32,222 bases of DNA from Paenibacillus sp. BK033 (GCF_004345425.1 NZ_SLVP01000020.1:1-32222), one strand, 5' to 3'. Numbered from the stretch's first letter, positions 24,268-32,127 are shown. A program made the numbers and translations. The notes: generated from the letters alone by a model not told the origin.

Positions 24268-24283
24268 ATTATAGAGCTATAAT
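24268..24283. promoter_or_regulatory. Inverted repeat in the GH2/AraC divergent promoter region
   Basis: ATTATAG (24268-24274) faces CTATAAT (24277-24283) over two bases. It contains a TATAAT-like -10 on both strands, so it may be overlapping divergent promoters rather than a protein site. No convincing -35 is at 17 bases on either side. Confidence 0.4.
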
Positions 24284-24350
24284 AGGGAATATAGAATGAA
24301 TCAAATTGCTGTAAACATACACAAAATTGTTGTTCCGGGAGTGACGCGTT

Positions 24351-25199
24351 GTGATCAGTATATCCGGTGATGCCCACGGCTGGCAGGAGCGCGGTATTGA
24401 GGATACAGAGCAATTTCTGGCCGTTAACTGGTGCGGCTACCAAAGGCTGCAGACGAGAAGCCTGTCGCGCAATCGCGAGCATGGACGGGTAGATTATCAA
24501 CTGATCTATATCACGGGCGGCAAAGGCCGCTTTCGATTCCATAACGAGACGATCGAGGTGCCAAGCGGCAGCCTGGTCGTCTACACGCCGGGTCAGCCGC
24601 AGCATTACAGCTATCAGGCCGAGGACGGCACGGAGGTGTATTGGATTCATTTTACCGGCTACAGCGCATATGATTACCTGCAGCAATTCGGCCTGCTGCA
24701 GCAGTCCGTTCACACGGTTGGCATCCTGGATGAAGTGACGGCTTTGTTTAAAAAAATGATCCAGGAGCTGAATAGCCACCGGCCTCTCGGCAGCCATATG
24801 GTTAACGCTTATCTGCTCGAAATGCTTGCGCTGCTGGGCAGAAGGCTGCAAACGGCGGAGGAGCCGGGAGCCCAGGGACGGCATCCCGACATTAATCAGA
24901 TGATTGCTTACATCCATGAAAAATACAGCGATTCCTTAAGCATATCCGAACTGGCGGGCGAATGCTCCTTGAGCGTATTCCGGTTTATTCACAAGTTCAA
25001 GGAAGTGACCGGCATGACGCCGATGAAGTATATTACCGAGATTCGGATAAATGAAGCAAAAAAGCTACTGTCGGAGTCTTCGCTTCATGTGAAAGAGGTC
25101 GCGGCGGTTGTCGGCTACGACAACCCACTCTACTTCAGCCGAATTTTCCGCAGCACCGTAGGCATTCCGCCAAGCGAATACAAGAAGCAATTTCAATGA
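24351..25199 (+). CDS. AraC-family regulator with cupin sensor, next to GH2
   Basis: 282 aa. The N-terminal cupin has the RVDYQLIYITGGKGRFRF strand and the VPSGSLVVYTPGQPQHYSY motif of the Paenibacillus sugar-sensing group. The C-terminal DNA-binding part (residues about 185-282) has ISELAGECSLSVFRFIHKFKEVTGMTPMKYI and the second HTH VKEVAAVVGYDNPLYFSRIFRSTVGIPPSEYKK. The start is GTG with GGGAGTG about 7 bases upstream. It is divergent from the GH2-GH172 pair over 125 bases, the usual layout of an activator and its target. The ligand would be a sugar released from that pair's substrate. Confidence 0.92.
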   Translation: MISISGDAHGWQERGIEDTEQFLAVNWCGYQRLQTRSLSRNREHGRVDYQLIYITGGKGRFRFHNETIEVPSGSLVVYTPGQPQHYSYQAEDGTEVYWIHFTGYSAYDYLQQFGLLQQSVHTVGILDEVTALFKKMIQELNSHRPLGSHMVNAYLLEMLALLGRRLQTAEEPGAQGRHPDINQMIAYIHEKYSDSLSISELAGECSLSVFRFIHKFKEVTGMTPMKYITEIRINEAKKLLSESSLHVKEVAAVVGYDNPLYFSRIFRSTVGIPPSEYKKQFQ

Positions 25200-25212
25200 A
25201 GGGAAAGGGCAT

Positions 25213-25240
25213 AAAAAAGCCCTGTTCCGGGAACAGGGCT
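25213..25240 (-). terminator. Terminator between the AraC and VOC genes
   Basis: AGCCCTGTTC (25218-25227) pairs with GAACAGGGCT (25231-25240). On the minus strand it runs into T6, so it mainly ends the VOC gene. The AraC gene converging on it may use the stem. Confidence 0.85.
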
Positions 25241-25244
25241 TACC

Positions 25245-25922
25245 TTATTCGGCAGAGCTTGAGAGAATGATCTCGTAGGGATAGCCCGGAATAACGGATC
25301 TCCGGTCTAGCGAGCCCGCTATCGTGATCGTAAAAGGCGCTGCCTCCGCTTGGGTCTGCGTCGGGAACCAGGATCGGTCCAGAGAGGCAACGATAAATAA
25401 GCCATGCTCATCGCCAACGGGCTGAAAATCCGCTCCGTTGCCTCGCCATGGCTCAAGATCCAGCTCCTCCCGGCAATACCGGACAGCCGTCGGCACGTCC
25501 GCTACCGGCATGCCCAGCTCGCTGACGCCCGTCACATCCTCGATGGAGAACGGTCCCTCCGCTTGGCTGGCAAGATTATGCCTCGCAATAAATTCCACGA
25601 TGTTACCCGCGGCATCATAAAAGTAACAGGCATGGGCATTCCAAGCTTCAAAGCGGAATATCACTTCCTGCCCGTCGCTAAGCGGCTGAGTTCGTTCACG
25701 CACAAAGCGAACCGCCGACCCCAGCTTGTTCTCTTCAATGTTAAAAGCAAAATGATAGACATAGCTTTCATTAGCCTGCTTAAACGTTAATCTCGTATGC
25801 CCGGCCAGCACGGTGAAGGAGTCTTCCGCTTCCTCTATTAACGGCATGCCCAGCGACCCGGTGTAAAAGCTTTTTTGCTCCGGTACTTTATGCGTATACA
25901 GCTCTAACCGTTGGATGATCAT
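25245..25922 (-). CDS. VOC-superfamily protein (glyoxalase/ring-cleaving dioxygenase fold)
   Basis: 225 aa made of two beta-alpha-beta-beta-beta units: residues about 1-115 (IQRLELYTHKVPEQKSFYTGSLGMPL, then ACYFYDAAGNIVEFIAR) and about 125-215 (VSELGMPVADVPTAVRYCREELDLEP). The metal-site residues expected in active members are partly present: the Glu of NIVEFIAR is there and a His near the first strand. Activity is unknown; it could be a dioxygenase-like or binding protein. The start at 25922 has GGAG 8 bases upstream and aligns with the first VOC strand; an upstream in-frame start is unsupported. A TATACT -10 lies at 25979-25984 on the minus strand. It is not linked to a pathway here. Confidence 0.8.
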   Translation of the reverse strand: MIIQRLELYTHKVPEQKSFYTGSLGMPLIEEAEDSFTVLAGHTRLTFKQANESYVYHFAFNIEENKLGSAVRFVRERTQPLSDGQEVIFRFEAWNAHACYFYDAAGNIVEFIARHNLASQAEGPFSIEDVTGVSELGMPVADVPTAVRYCREELDLEPWRGNGADFQPVGDEHGLFIVASLDRSWFPTQTQAEAAPFTITIAGSLDRRSVIPGYPYEIILSSSAE

Positions 25923-26184
25923 TCGACTCTCTCCTTCCATACTCCTCACAAGTTCTGCTGGCAGACTGTATGAAATGCAGTATAACGCAACCAAATTGAA
26001 CCGAAACCGCTGCTTCGTTGCATTTTTTACAGTATATTTACCCGTAATACGCTTCTGCTACCGGTTTGGCTGCATATATCCTGCATAACGTTCAACATAA
26101 CTCTACCTCATTAGCTGATTGGGTTAAATATATTGCCTTTCATACAACGTAGCTAGGCACCGCTGGGCGATAGTCTTCCTTCCC

Positions 26185-26805
26185 TTACTCACGCTCGTAT
26201 TTCACCAGGTTAAACCCTTCAAACCTCAGCGTTAGCCCGCCATCAAGATCCCCAAGCTGCTCCACGGGAATAAAAGCGCTGTTTCTGCCGTTCCCGTCAT
26301 TAATCGGAAGCTTGGCGCCGTTATCGGCGTAATAATCCGGCATAAACAGGACGCTGCTGAAGGAATGATCGTCATGAAATATAGCGTCGGTTACAAAGCT
26401 GCCTTTGCCGTATAGATAAGTAGGATCAAGCTTCAACTCGATATAAATATTATCCGAATTCTGAGGCGGGTTGTACCAGGCAACCGTCTCCAGGTAAATC
26501 TTCGTATGATTGCGGTTATAGATAAGCTTATGCAGCTCGAACACATCGCCCTGCTTCTTCGGAATATAGGCCGGATCAATCCGGAAATTCAGCTTCACCG
26601 ACTGCTGCTGCCCCGTAATCCGGTAACCATTACGCGAGAATAGATGATCCTCGATGACAGCCTGGGAATACCTCTCCTGGAGCATCGCGTGTACCGTTAG
26701 CAGCAAAGGCGTCAGCATAAAAGCGATCAGCAAGGCTGCAAGGCTTTTCACGGTAAAAATCCGTTCAAGCGAATAGCCGCGTATGCGAATGTTCACCTTC
26801 CTCAT
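26185..26805 (-). CDS. Membrane-anchored protein of unknown function
   Basis: 206 aa, not recognised. There is a basic N-terminus (MRKVNIRIRGYSLERIFTVK), then one hydrophobic helix at about residues 20-42 (SLAALLIAFMLTPLLLTVHA) that could be an uncleaved anchor. The rest, outside the membrane, is polar and beta-like, with repeated aromatic and Asn/Asp-rich turns. The start is uncertain. The ATG at 26805 is only two bases from AAGGAGG; a GTG three codons later (26796) has better spacing of 11. GC is lower than in its neighbours. It may be a single-gene unit; the gap of about 260 bases before the VOC gene holds no clear signal. A sensor or wall-associated role is possible but unproved. Confidence 0.65.
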   Translation of the reverse strand: MRKVNIRIRGYSLERIFTVKSLAALLIAFMLTPLLLTVHAMLQERYSQAVIEDHLFSRNGYRITGQQQSVKLNFRIDPAYIPKKQGDVFELHKLIYNRNHTKIYLETVAWYNPPQNSDNIYIELKLDPTYLYGKGSFVTDAIFHDDHSFSSVLFMPDYYADNGAKLPINDGNGRNSAFIPVEQLGDLDGGLTLRFEGFNLVKYERE

Positions 26806-26901
26806 AACCTCCTTCGGCTTTTATTCTTTTCCTTTTATTGTACTCGATCAATGTCCTATAAATATGCTTTGCCAGTAAAATTTAACCTTACTTATAAACA
26901 T

Positions 26902-26937
26902 AAAAAATCCTGAAAGGACCTCCGTCCTTCCAGGATT
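26902..26937 (-). terminator. Terminator of the LacI/alpha-galactosidase operon
   Basis: AATCCTG-A-AAGGAC (26906-26919) pairs with GTCCTT-C-CAGGATT (26924-26937) around a CTCC loop, with an aligned mismatch (A against C) in the stem. On the minus strand it ends in T6. It follows the alpha-galactosidase stop by about 8 bases. Confidence 0.85.
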
Positions 26938-26945
26938 GCTTCGCT

Positions 26946-29138
26946 TTATTTTACCGCGCGGAAGCGGAATACCTTGCTCGAATAATCGCCGTGGAACAGA
27001 GGCGCTTGGATGCCGGCATGCATCAGCTCGTCGCCGCCAAATGCGCCTTCTTCTCCGTCCAGTACATAATCAAAGTTCGGATCAAGCCCTTTCAGGCGGA
27101 GACGGTCCAGCTTCTGATTGGCCTCTTGAAGGACGGATACGTAAACGACAAACGCTTCGCTCTTATCTTTGGAGACAAACATCCAAGCCGTCTCGTTCCC
27201 CTCAAACGGGCTGAGCAGACGGTAGAAATCGCCGAATTGCACGAGAGGACGAACCTCTTTGTACAGGGCAACCTGTTTCTTCACGGCTTCCTTCTCTTCT
27301 TCCGTAAACACGGTAAGGTCCAGCTCATAGCCGAAGTTGCCGGACAAAGCTACGTTGCCGCGGGTTTCAAGGGATGCTTTACGGCCAACCTGATGGTTCG
27401 GGATCGCCGATACATGGGCACCCATCGTGCTGATCGGATAAACGATGCTTGTACCGTACTGGATCTTCAGGCGGGAAACCGCATCGGTGTTATCGCTGGT
27501 CCAAGTCTGCGGCATGTAATACAGCATACCCGGATCGAAACGTCCGCCGCCGCCCGAGCAGCTCTCGAACAGAATATGCGGGAACGAAGAAGTAATCGTC
27601 TCGAGCACTTCGTACAGTCCCAGCATGTAACGGTGAGCCGTCTCGCGCTGGCGGTCAGCGGGCAGCAGAGCGGAACCGATCTCCGTCATGTTGCGGTTCA
27701 TGTCCCATTTCACGTAAGTGATTGGCGCGCTCGACAGAATATCCGATACCGTCTTCACGATGTAGTCTCTTACATCCTGGCGGGAGAAGTCGAGAATCAG
27801 CTGATTGCGGCCTTGCGATCTGCGGCGGCCTTCCACATGGAGGCACCAGTCCGGATGCGCCTTGTACAGCTCGCTCTCCGGCGAGATCATCTCGGGCTCG
27901 AACCACAAGCCAAACTGCATGTCCAGACGTTTTACCCGGGCAACCAGATCCTCAAGCCCGTTCGGCAGCTTGTTCTTGTCAACAAACCAGTCGCCAAGCG
28001 ACGTTGTATCGTTATTGCGTTTGCCGAACCAGCCGTCGTCGAGTACAAACATTTCGATGCCAAGCTCTTTGCCCGCCGTAGCGATCGCTTCGATTTTGTC
28101 CGCGTTGAAGTTGAAGTACGTCGCTTCCCAGTTGTTAACGAGGATTGGACGGGTCTTGTCGCGGAATTCCCCGCGAACCAGTCTTGTGCGATACAGCTCG
28201 TGATAAGTGCGGGACATGCCGCCAAGTCCTTCGGATGAGAAGACCATAACCGCTTCCGGCGTTTGGAACTGCGCTCCGGCTTCCAGCTTCCAGTTGAAGT
28301 CGAATGGATTAATGCCGATAAACAAACGCGACGAATGGTATTGATCTACCTCAACGCCCGCGATAAAGCTGCCGCTGTATACCAGGTTAACGCCGTAAAC
28401 ATCGCCATGATCCTCGGTTGCGCCTTCGCTTAGCAGAGCGAGGAACGGATTTTGCATATGGCTGGAGGAACCGCGGCGGCTCTCGACGGATTGCATGCCT
28501 GGCTCAAGCTTCCGCTTGTGCACGTAACGCTCGCGCGCCCACGCGCCGGACAATTGCAGCATTTCGAAGCGGTCATGGACAAAATCGACGCTCATGCTAA
28601 GCGCACGCTGCAGATCCAGCGTCATCTCGCCGTTATTCATGAATTTCACGGAACGCGTAATCGCGTCATGCTCCTCGAATACCGTATAGGACAATACCGC
28701 CGCAAGCCCGGTCAGGTCATCCTTCAGCGTCAGCTCAAGCGTCTGCGCTTCCGAATCCGACTCGACATACACAGCCGGCAGGCCTTCGAGCTTCTTTTTC
28801 CCGTTGTAGATTTCATGGGAGTGGTAGGTCAATTCCAGAATCGTCGAGCCGTTTGGCAGCTTCACCTGGTAAGCCGGCGAACGGAAATCGGTTGCTCCAT
28901 AGGAAGGGTACTCCTGCGGCAAAGCATCCAGCGATAGATCCAATTGGTTCTGGTCCGGGTTCGGACTGAAGGACGCTCTTTCTTTGATCTGTAGCAGACG
29001 GTTAAGCTGCAGTCCTCTTACCTTCTTGCCCCAATAAAGGTGAGCGGGATAGCCCTGCTTCAGAATTTGAAACGCGTAGCTTGTGTTTTTCGATTGCAGA
29101 TGAAATACGTTGGATTCCTGATCGTAAATAATGGCCAT
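26946..29138 (-). CDS. GH36 family alpha-galactosidase
   Basis: 730 aa, cytoplasmic, no signal peptide. It removes terminal alpha-1,6-galactose from melibiose, raffinose, stachyose or galactomannan oligosaccharides. An N-terminal beta-sandwich is followed by the TIM barrel (about 330-640) and a C-terminal beta-domain. The nucleophile is D479 in YVKWDMNRN and the acid/base D549 in TWTSDNTDA; these match in place the Asp pair of Geobacillus AgaA-type enzymes of about 729 aa. The substrate-binding ESCSGGGGRFD and VLDDGWFG motifs are intact. The start at 29138 has GAGGAGGAA upstream and is family-typical; a longer frame upstream lacks one. It follows its LacI regulator by 31 bases, so the two share a transcript. 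Confidence 0.95.
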   Translation of the reverse strand: MAIIYDQESNVFHLQSKNTSYAFQILKQGYPAHLYWGKKVRGLQLNRLLQIKERASFSPNPDQNQLDLSLDALPQEYPSYGATDFRSPAYQVKLPNGSTILELTYHSHEIYNGKKKLEGLPAVYVESDSEAQTLELTLKDDLTGLAAVLSYTVFEEHDAITRSVKFMNNGEMTLDLQRALSMSVDFVHDRFEMLQLSGAWARERYVHKRKLEPGMQSVESRRGSSSHMQNPFLALLSEGATEDHGDVYGVNLVYSGSFIAGVEVDQYHSSRLFIGINPFDFNWKLEAGAQFQTPEAVMVFSSEGLGGMSRTYHELYRTRLVRGEFRDKTRPILVNNWEATYFNFNADKIEAIATAGKELGIEMFVLDDGWFGKRNNDTTSLGDWFVDKNKLPNGLEDLVARVKRLDMQFGLWFEPEMISPESELYKAHPDWCLHVEGRRRSQGRNQLILDFSRQDVRDYIVKTVSDILSSAPITYVKWDMNRNMTEIGSALLPADRQRETAHRYMLGLYEVLETITSSFPHILFESCSGGGGRFDPGMLYYMPQTWTSDNTDAVSRLKIQYGTSIVYPISTMGAHVSAIPNHQVGRKASLETRGNVALSGNFGYELDLTVFTEEEKEAVKKQVALYKEVRPLVQFGDFYRLLSPFEGNETAWMFVSKDKSEAFVVYVSVLQEANQKLDRLRLKGLDPNFDYVLDGEEGAFGGDELMHAGIQAPLFHGDYSSKVFRFRAVK

Positions 29139-29169
29139 GGTTAGTTTCCTCCTCATAATGTCATATAAT

Positions 29170-30192
29170 TTATCGGCTTGTTCCGCTGCTCTCCCGAACG
29201 ATGAGCTTCGTGTTAATCGTAATGTGCGAGGCGATTTCTCTTCCCTCGACTCGTTCAAGCAGCAGCTGCACGGCTGTCCGGCCCATCAGCTCGGTGTGGA
29301 CGCGCACGGTTGTAAGCGGCGGCGTAAGGAAGGCGGATACCTCGATATCGTCGAAGCCGACGATCGCCATATCCTCCGGAACGCGAAGACCGCGTTCATG
29401 AAGGGCGCGAAGCGCGCCAACCGCCATCGGATCGCTGGCAACAAAGCAAGCCGTAGGCCGGTGCCCCTCGTCCAGCATCCGAAGCATGACTTCATATCCG
29501 CCGTTCGACGACCAATCCGCCAAAACCATCAGCTCGGGGTTGTAAATGCCCCGCTTCTGCTGCAGCTCGGCGAACAGCCTGGTCCGAGGATCCTCGTGCT
29601 GTCCCTCCTCGCCATGCAGGTCGGGATTCGAGCTGCCTCCGATGAAACCAATCTCCGTATGCCCCAGCTCGTACAAATGACGAAGCACTTCCTTCATCGC
29701 TTGACCAAAGTTAAGCTGAACGGAGTCGCAATCATCCGGCGTCTGATCGTGATTGACGAAGATTACTCTGTCCTTGCGCGGATACAGCCGGTGAATCTCT
29801 TGTTCGTCAACGGAGCCCACCACGATAAGCCCGTCCAGCTCCGAAAGCGGCGTTGCTTCGGACTTCAGAACACCGCGGATAACCTTATCGATTCCGATGC
29901 CAAGCTCCTCGCAGCGGGTTTCAATGCCGCGCCGGATGGCGCCAAAGTACGGATCGCTATGCTCGTCTTCAAGCGTCGACCACATAACGAGACCAACCTT
30001 TATCGTGGAGAGCAGCTGATCCTGTTTCATTCGCTTGAGGCGCGCCGGCTTATATTGCAGCTGTTCGGCAATACTAAAGATGCGGCTGCGCGTCTCTTCG
30101 CTGACACTCAGCGACAAATCGTTATTCAGCACCCGCGATACCGTCGCAGGCGAGACGCCCGCTTCGCTTGCAATTTGTTTGATTGTAGCCAT
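29170..30192 (-). CDS. LacI-family regulator of the alpha-galactosidase gene
   Basis: 340 aa. The HTH is at residues about 1-25 (MATIKQIASEAGVSPATVSRVLNNDLSL, the standard family signature), then a hinge and a sugar-binding sensor domain ending in VGFDDIEVSAFLTPPLTTVRV. The start at 30192 has GAGG 5 bases upstream and fits the usual MATIK beginning; the ATG 15 bases earlier has no ribosome binding site. It is first in a two-gene operon with GH36, and its promoter has nested inverted repeats downstream of and over the -10. Self-repression, lifted by a galactoside or a metabolite, is the likely mode. It is of the MsmR/GalR kind, but the ligand is inferred. Confidence 0.92.
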   Translation of the reverse strand: MATIKQIASEAGVSPATVSRVLNNDLSLSVSEETRSRIFSIAEQLQYKPARLKRMKQDQLLSTIKVGLVMWSTLEDEHSDPYFGAIRRGIETRCEELGIGIDKVIRGVLKSEATPLSELDGLIVVGSVDEQEIHRLYPRKDRVIFVNHDQTPDDCDSVQLNFGQAMKEVLRHLYELGHTEIGFIGGSSNPDLHGEEGQHEDPRTRLFAELQQKRGIYNPELMVLADWSSNGGYEVMLRMLDEGHRPTACFVASDPMAVGALRALHERGLRVPEDMAIVGFDDIEVSAFLTPPLTTVRVHTELMGRTAVQLLLERVEGREIASHITINTKLIVRESSGTSR

Positions 30193-30211
30193 AAATGCCT
30201 CATTCATAAAA

Positions 30212-30233
30212 TTTAGTTAATAAATTTACTAAA
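30212..30233. promoter_or_regulatory. Inverted repeat, candidate LacI-type operator downstream of the -10
   Basis: TTTAGT (30212-30217) faces ACTAAA (30228-30233). It lies just before the regulator start, between the -10 and the ribosome binding site. TTTASTAAA-like half-sites are reported for galactoside regulators of the family. The central CG of classical operators is absent. Confidence 0.5.
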
Positions 30234-30251
30234 CTACAATAAATATTGTAG
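30234..30251. repeat. Near-perfect 18-bp palindrome over the -10
   Basis: CTACAATA (30234-30241) and TATTGTAG (30244-30251), two bases apart, are perfectly complementary. It abuts the operator candidate at 30212-30233 and contains the TACAAT -10. It could be a second binding site for the same regulator or a symmetric promoter. Confidence 0.5.
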
Positions 30252-30273
30252 CAAATAGCCGCGTAACAAACAA
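30245..30273 (-). promoter_or_regulatory. Promoter of the LacI/alpha-galactosidase operon
   Basis: On the minus strand the -10 TACAAT (30245-30250, one mismatch) is preceded by TTGTTT (30268-30273) at exactly 17 bases. The -35 matches only its TTG, so it is weak and fits a regulated gene. Confidence 0.5.
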
Positions 30274-30327
30274 GAGCGAAGCTTGCGGGCTGCCCTAGCG
30301 GCAATCGCATGCTTCGCTCTATTTTTT
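30273..30327 (+). terminator. Strong hairpin with T-tract, no plus-strand gene before it
   Basis: AGAGCGAAGC (30273-30282) pairs with GCTTCGCTCT (30311-30320), with an inner TGCC/GGCA stem, then ATTTTTT. It is in good form for a plus-strand terminator, but no plus-strand gene precedes it. On the minus strand its edge touches the regulator -35 region. It could protect the stalk-protein gene from antisense read-in. Confidence 0.55.
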
Positions 30328-30402
30328 CATGGGACTAATATTGACCCCTAAATTTTTCGTTGAACCTTGCCTTTTGTTTGGACCTATAAGCACAAGCAAT
30401 AA

Positions 30403-30431
30403 TTTACAATTTATGGATTTAAAAATATACT
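30403..30431 (+). promoter_or_regulatory. SigA-type promoter of the stalk-domain protein gene
   Basis: TTTACA (30403-30408, one mismatch to TTGACA) is followed by exactly 17 bases and TATACT (30426-30431, one mismatch). The start point is near 30438, about 22 bases before the ATG. Confidence 0.65.
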
Positions 30432-30459
30432 TATCTAATAACAAGGAGGGATGAGTGCC

Positions 30460-31194
30460 ATGCGGATGAAGCGAATAAGAGATTTTACTATAGGTGTTAT
30501 GGTAGGTGCTTTGCTGCTTTCCGGGACGATGGTTTATGCATCAGGTATAAATGTGGAAATGGTTTCTTTAAAGTTCTTCTTTAATAATAGCGAAAAGATT
30601 ATGCCGGCTGACCAACATAGCTTTATCTATAAGGGAAGGACATATGTTCCGCTTCGTTATATGAGTGAGTCCGCCGGTCAAAGCGTTCAGTACGACAAGA
30701 ATAACAAGGCAGTATATATAGGAACACCAAAAGAGGGAACGGTAACCTACTTAGAAAACATGAGGAATCTATCGGTTAACTATTCGTCGGCAGGATATAC
30801 GCATGTCCTTTTAGGCAATGGAGAAACGGAATCTAATCTTGGCGAGAAGTTTTCCCACGGGATAATCGCTTCAGCTACGGACTCCGAAACGTATTATTCC
30901 GTGCACACTTATTTTCTGGATTCCAAATACAAACGACTAAAGGGTCTTATAGCCCCATTATCATTGTGGAATTATAGACCGGGTTCTAAAGATATTGGAA
31001 CTGTAACCATAAAAGACGGAAAAGACAACTTATTATTTAAAAGCGGTGAAATTCCGTCGGACCTTACGTCTCCAATTCCCATCGATCTTGATTTGAGCGA
31101 AGTTTCGCTGCTAAAAGTAGATATAACGGTAGATACTATTACAGGTGGAAAATCGGGTGGATTTGCTATTTTTGATGCCAGATTGATTCAATAA
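30460..31194 (+). CDS. Secreted stalk-domain protein with NPCBM-like C-terminal module
   Basis: 244 aa. A signal peptide of Sec type is clear: MKRIRDFTIGVMVGALLLSGTMVYASG, cut after the Ala-Ser-Ala-like end. Next comes the copper-amine-oxidase N-terminal (stalk) domain, with the KGRTYVPLRYMSESAGQSVQYDKNNKAVYI signature at about 57-90. The C-terminal 120 residues look like an NPCBM/galactose-binding module: YYSVHTYFLDSKYKRLKGLIAPL, then GKDNLLFKSGEIPSDLTSPIPIDLDLSEVSLLKVDI. Binding of a wall or environmental sugar is likely. The start at 30460 has GGAGG 10 bases upstream; an ATG nine bases earlier is directly against it. The gene is AT-richer than its neighbours and ends in a strong hairpin. 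Confidence 0.85.
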   Translation: MRMKRIRDFTIGVMVGALLLSGTMVYASGINVEMVSLKFFFNNSEKIMPADQHSFIYKGRTYVPLRYMSESAGQSVQYDKNNKAVYIGTPKEGTVTYLENMRNLSVNYSSAGYTHVLLGNGETESNLGEKFSHGIIASATDSETYYSVHTYFLDSKYKRLKGLIAPLSLWNYRPGSKDIGTVTIKDGKDNLLFKSGEIPSDLTSPIPIDLDLSEVSLLKVDITVDTITGGKSGGFAIFDARLIQ

Positions 31195-31206
31195 TATAGA
31201 TCGAAT

Positions 31207-31252
31207 AGGAAACAGGTAAAGGAGCGGAAATTCGCTCCTTTACCTGTTTCCT
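31207..31252. terminator. 20-bp perfect hairpin between convergent genes
   Basis: The arms at 31207-31226 and 31233-31252 are perfectly complementary with a six-base loop. It follows the stalk-protein stop and the ABC ATPase stop, so it probably ends both. Neither side has a true T run after the stem (TCTAATATG on plus, ATTCG on minus); the arms themselves hold TTT stretches. Confidence 0.7.
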
Positions 31253-31267
31253 CTAATATGATGCGCG

Positions 31268-31948
31268 CTATTCGTGCTCCACCAAACGCCCGTCCTCCAG
31301 ATACAAAACCCGGTCGCATAACGGAAGAACCCGTTCATCGTGAGTGACCATGATGGCGGCTTTGCCTTGCTCATTAGCCTCGCCCGCGATCATGCGCACG
31401 ACATCCATTCCGCGGCTTGCGTCGAGGCTTGCCGTCGGTTCGTCCGCAAGCAGAACGGCCGGATCATTCATGAGCGCTCTGGCGATTGCGACGCGTTGGC
31501 GTTCTCCCCCGGACAGCTTCTCCGGATAGGCACGGCGGCGATGGGTCAAGCCCAGCTTCTGAAGCAGCTCCTTCGCCCTGCCTTTTGCCCTCAATTTGTC
31601 CATGCCTCCCTGCTTCGCCACGAACAGCAGCTGCTCTTCCACCTTCAAATAAGGAATCAGATTGGCGCTTTGAAAAATAAACCCAAGCTTATGAAGCCTC
31701 AAATCCGACAGCTCCTGATGAGCCTTGCCGATGACCGATTGCCCTTCAACCCGCACATCGCCGCTTGTTGGCTCAAGAAGCGCTCCCGCAATGGAGAGAA
31801 ACGTGCTTTTTCCGGAGCCGGACGGCCCCATGACGGCAACAAGCTCGCCTTCCGCGACGCTTAAATTCAAGTGATCCAGCACTAAGCGCTGCGTGCCGCC
31901 ATCCTCGAACGAATGCGTAATATTTTGCAAAACGATCCGTTGTCTCAT
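31268..31948 (-). CDS. ABC transporter ATPase of the MacB/LolD type
   Basis: 226 aa. Walker A is GPSGSGKST at residues 41-49, the signature is LSGGERQRVAIARAL, and Walker B is VLLADEPTASLD with the switch VTHDERVLPLCDRVLYLEDG after it. The length and DEPTASLD match the group that pairs with FtsX/MacB-type permeases (lipoprotein release, peptide or antibiotic export). The start at 31948 has GGAGG 8 bases upstream. It overlaps the permease stop by four bases (ATGA), so the two are coupled. Its partner is cut short in this window, so the substrate cannot be seen. Confidence 0.93.
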   Translation of the reverse strand: MRQRIVLQNITHSFEDGGTQRLVLDHLNLSVAEGELVAVMGPSGSGKSTFLSIAGALLEPTSGDVRVEGQSVIGKAHQELSDLRLHKLGFIFQSANLIPYLKVEEQLLFVAKQGGMDKLRAKGRAKELLQKLGLTHRRRAYPEKLSGGERQRVAIARALMNDPAVLLADEPTASLDASRGMDVVRMIAGEANEQGKAAIMVTHDERVLPLCDRVLYLEDGRLVEHE

Positions 31949-32127
31949 GCCGCCGTCCTCCCTATTGCATCCAAAGCGTTTATTCTGTTTACTTTCCACA
32001 CGGATAGCAGGGAGCCAGCCAGCGACATAGCTATCAAAGCGCCGCCTGTAAAAGCAAGCGTAGAGGCGGGAAGCCGGAACGGCATGCCGTTTGGCAATAC
32101 CGCTTCCAACGCCTGAACGAGAAGCAT
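31945..32127 (-). pseudogene. C-terminal remnant of an FtsX/MacB-type ABC permease
   Basis: 60 codons encode the end of a permease: a PNGMPFRLPASTLAF loop, one hydrophobic helix (GGALIAMSLAGSLLSV) and the family's closing WKVNRINALDAIGRTAA, which normally ends FtsX-like permeases. In that frame an in-frame TGA lies just upstream (minus strand, 32152-32154), and no permease-like sequence continues, so most of the protein (usually over 350 aa) is missing. The first codon here is arbitrary. The break is near 32128-32135. It could be a deletion, a mobile-element junction or an assembly join. If real, the coupled ATPase lacks a whole partner. Confidence 0.75.

Noticed and set aside
24311..24324. 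cre-like TGTAAACATACACA upstream of the AraC gene
   Set aside because: Three mismatches to the CcpA consensus including the central CG, so chance is as likely.
26991..28238. 415-codon open frame on the plus strand opposite the alpha-galactosidase
   Set aside because: Antisense shadow; the GH36 gene on the other strand has both catalytic Asp residues and a ribosome binding site.
29131..30216. 361-codon open frame on the plus strand across the LacI gene
   Set aside because: Mirrors the LacI gene; Arg/His/Gln-rich translation with no family likeness and no promoter.
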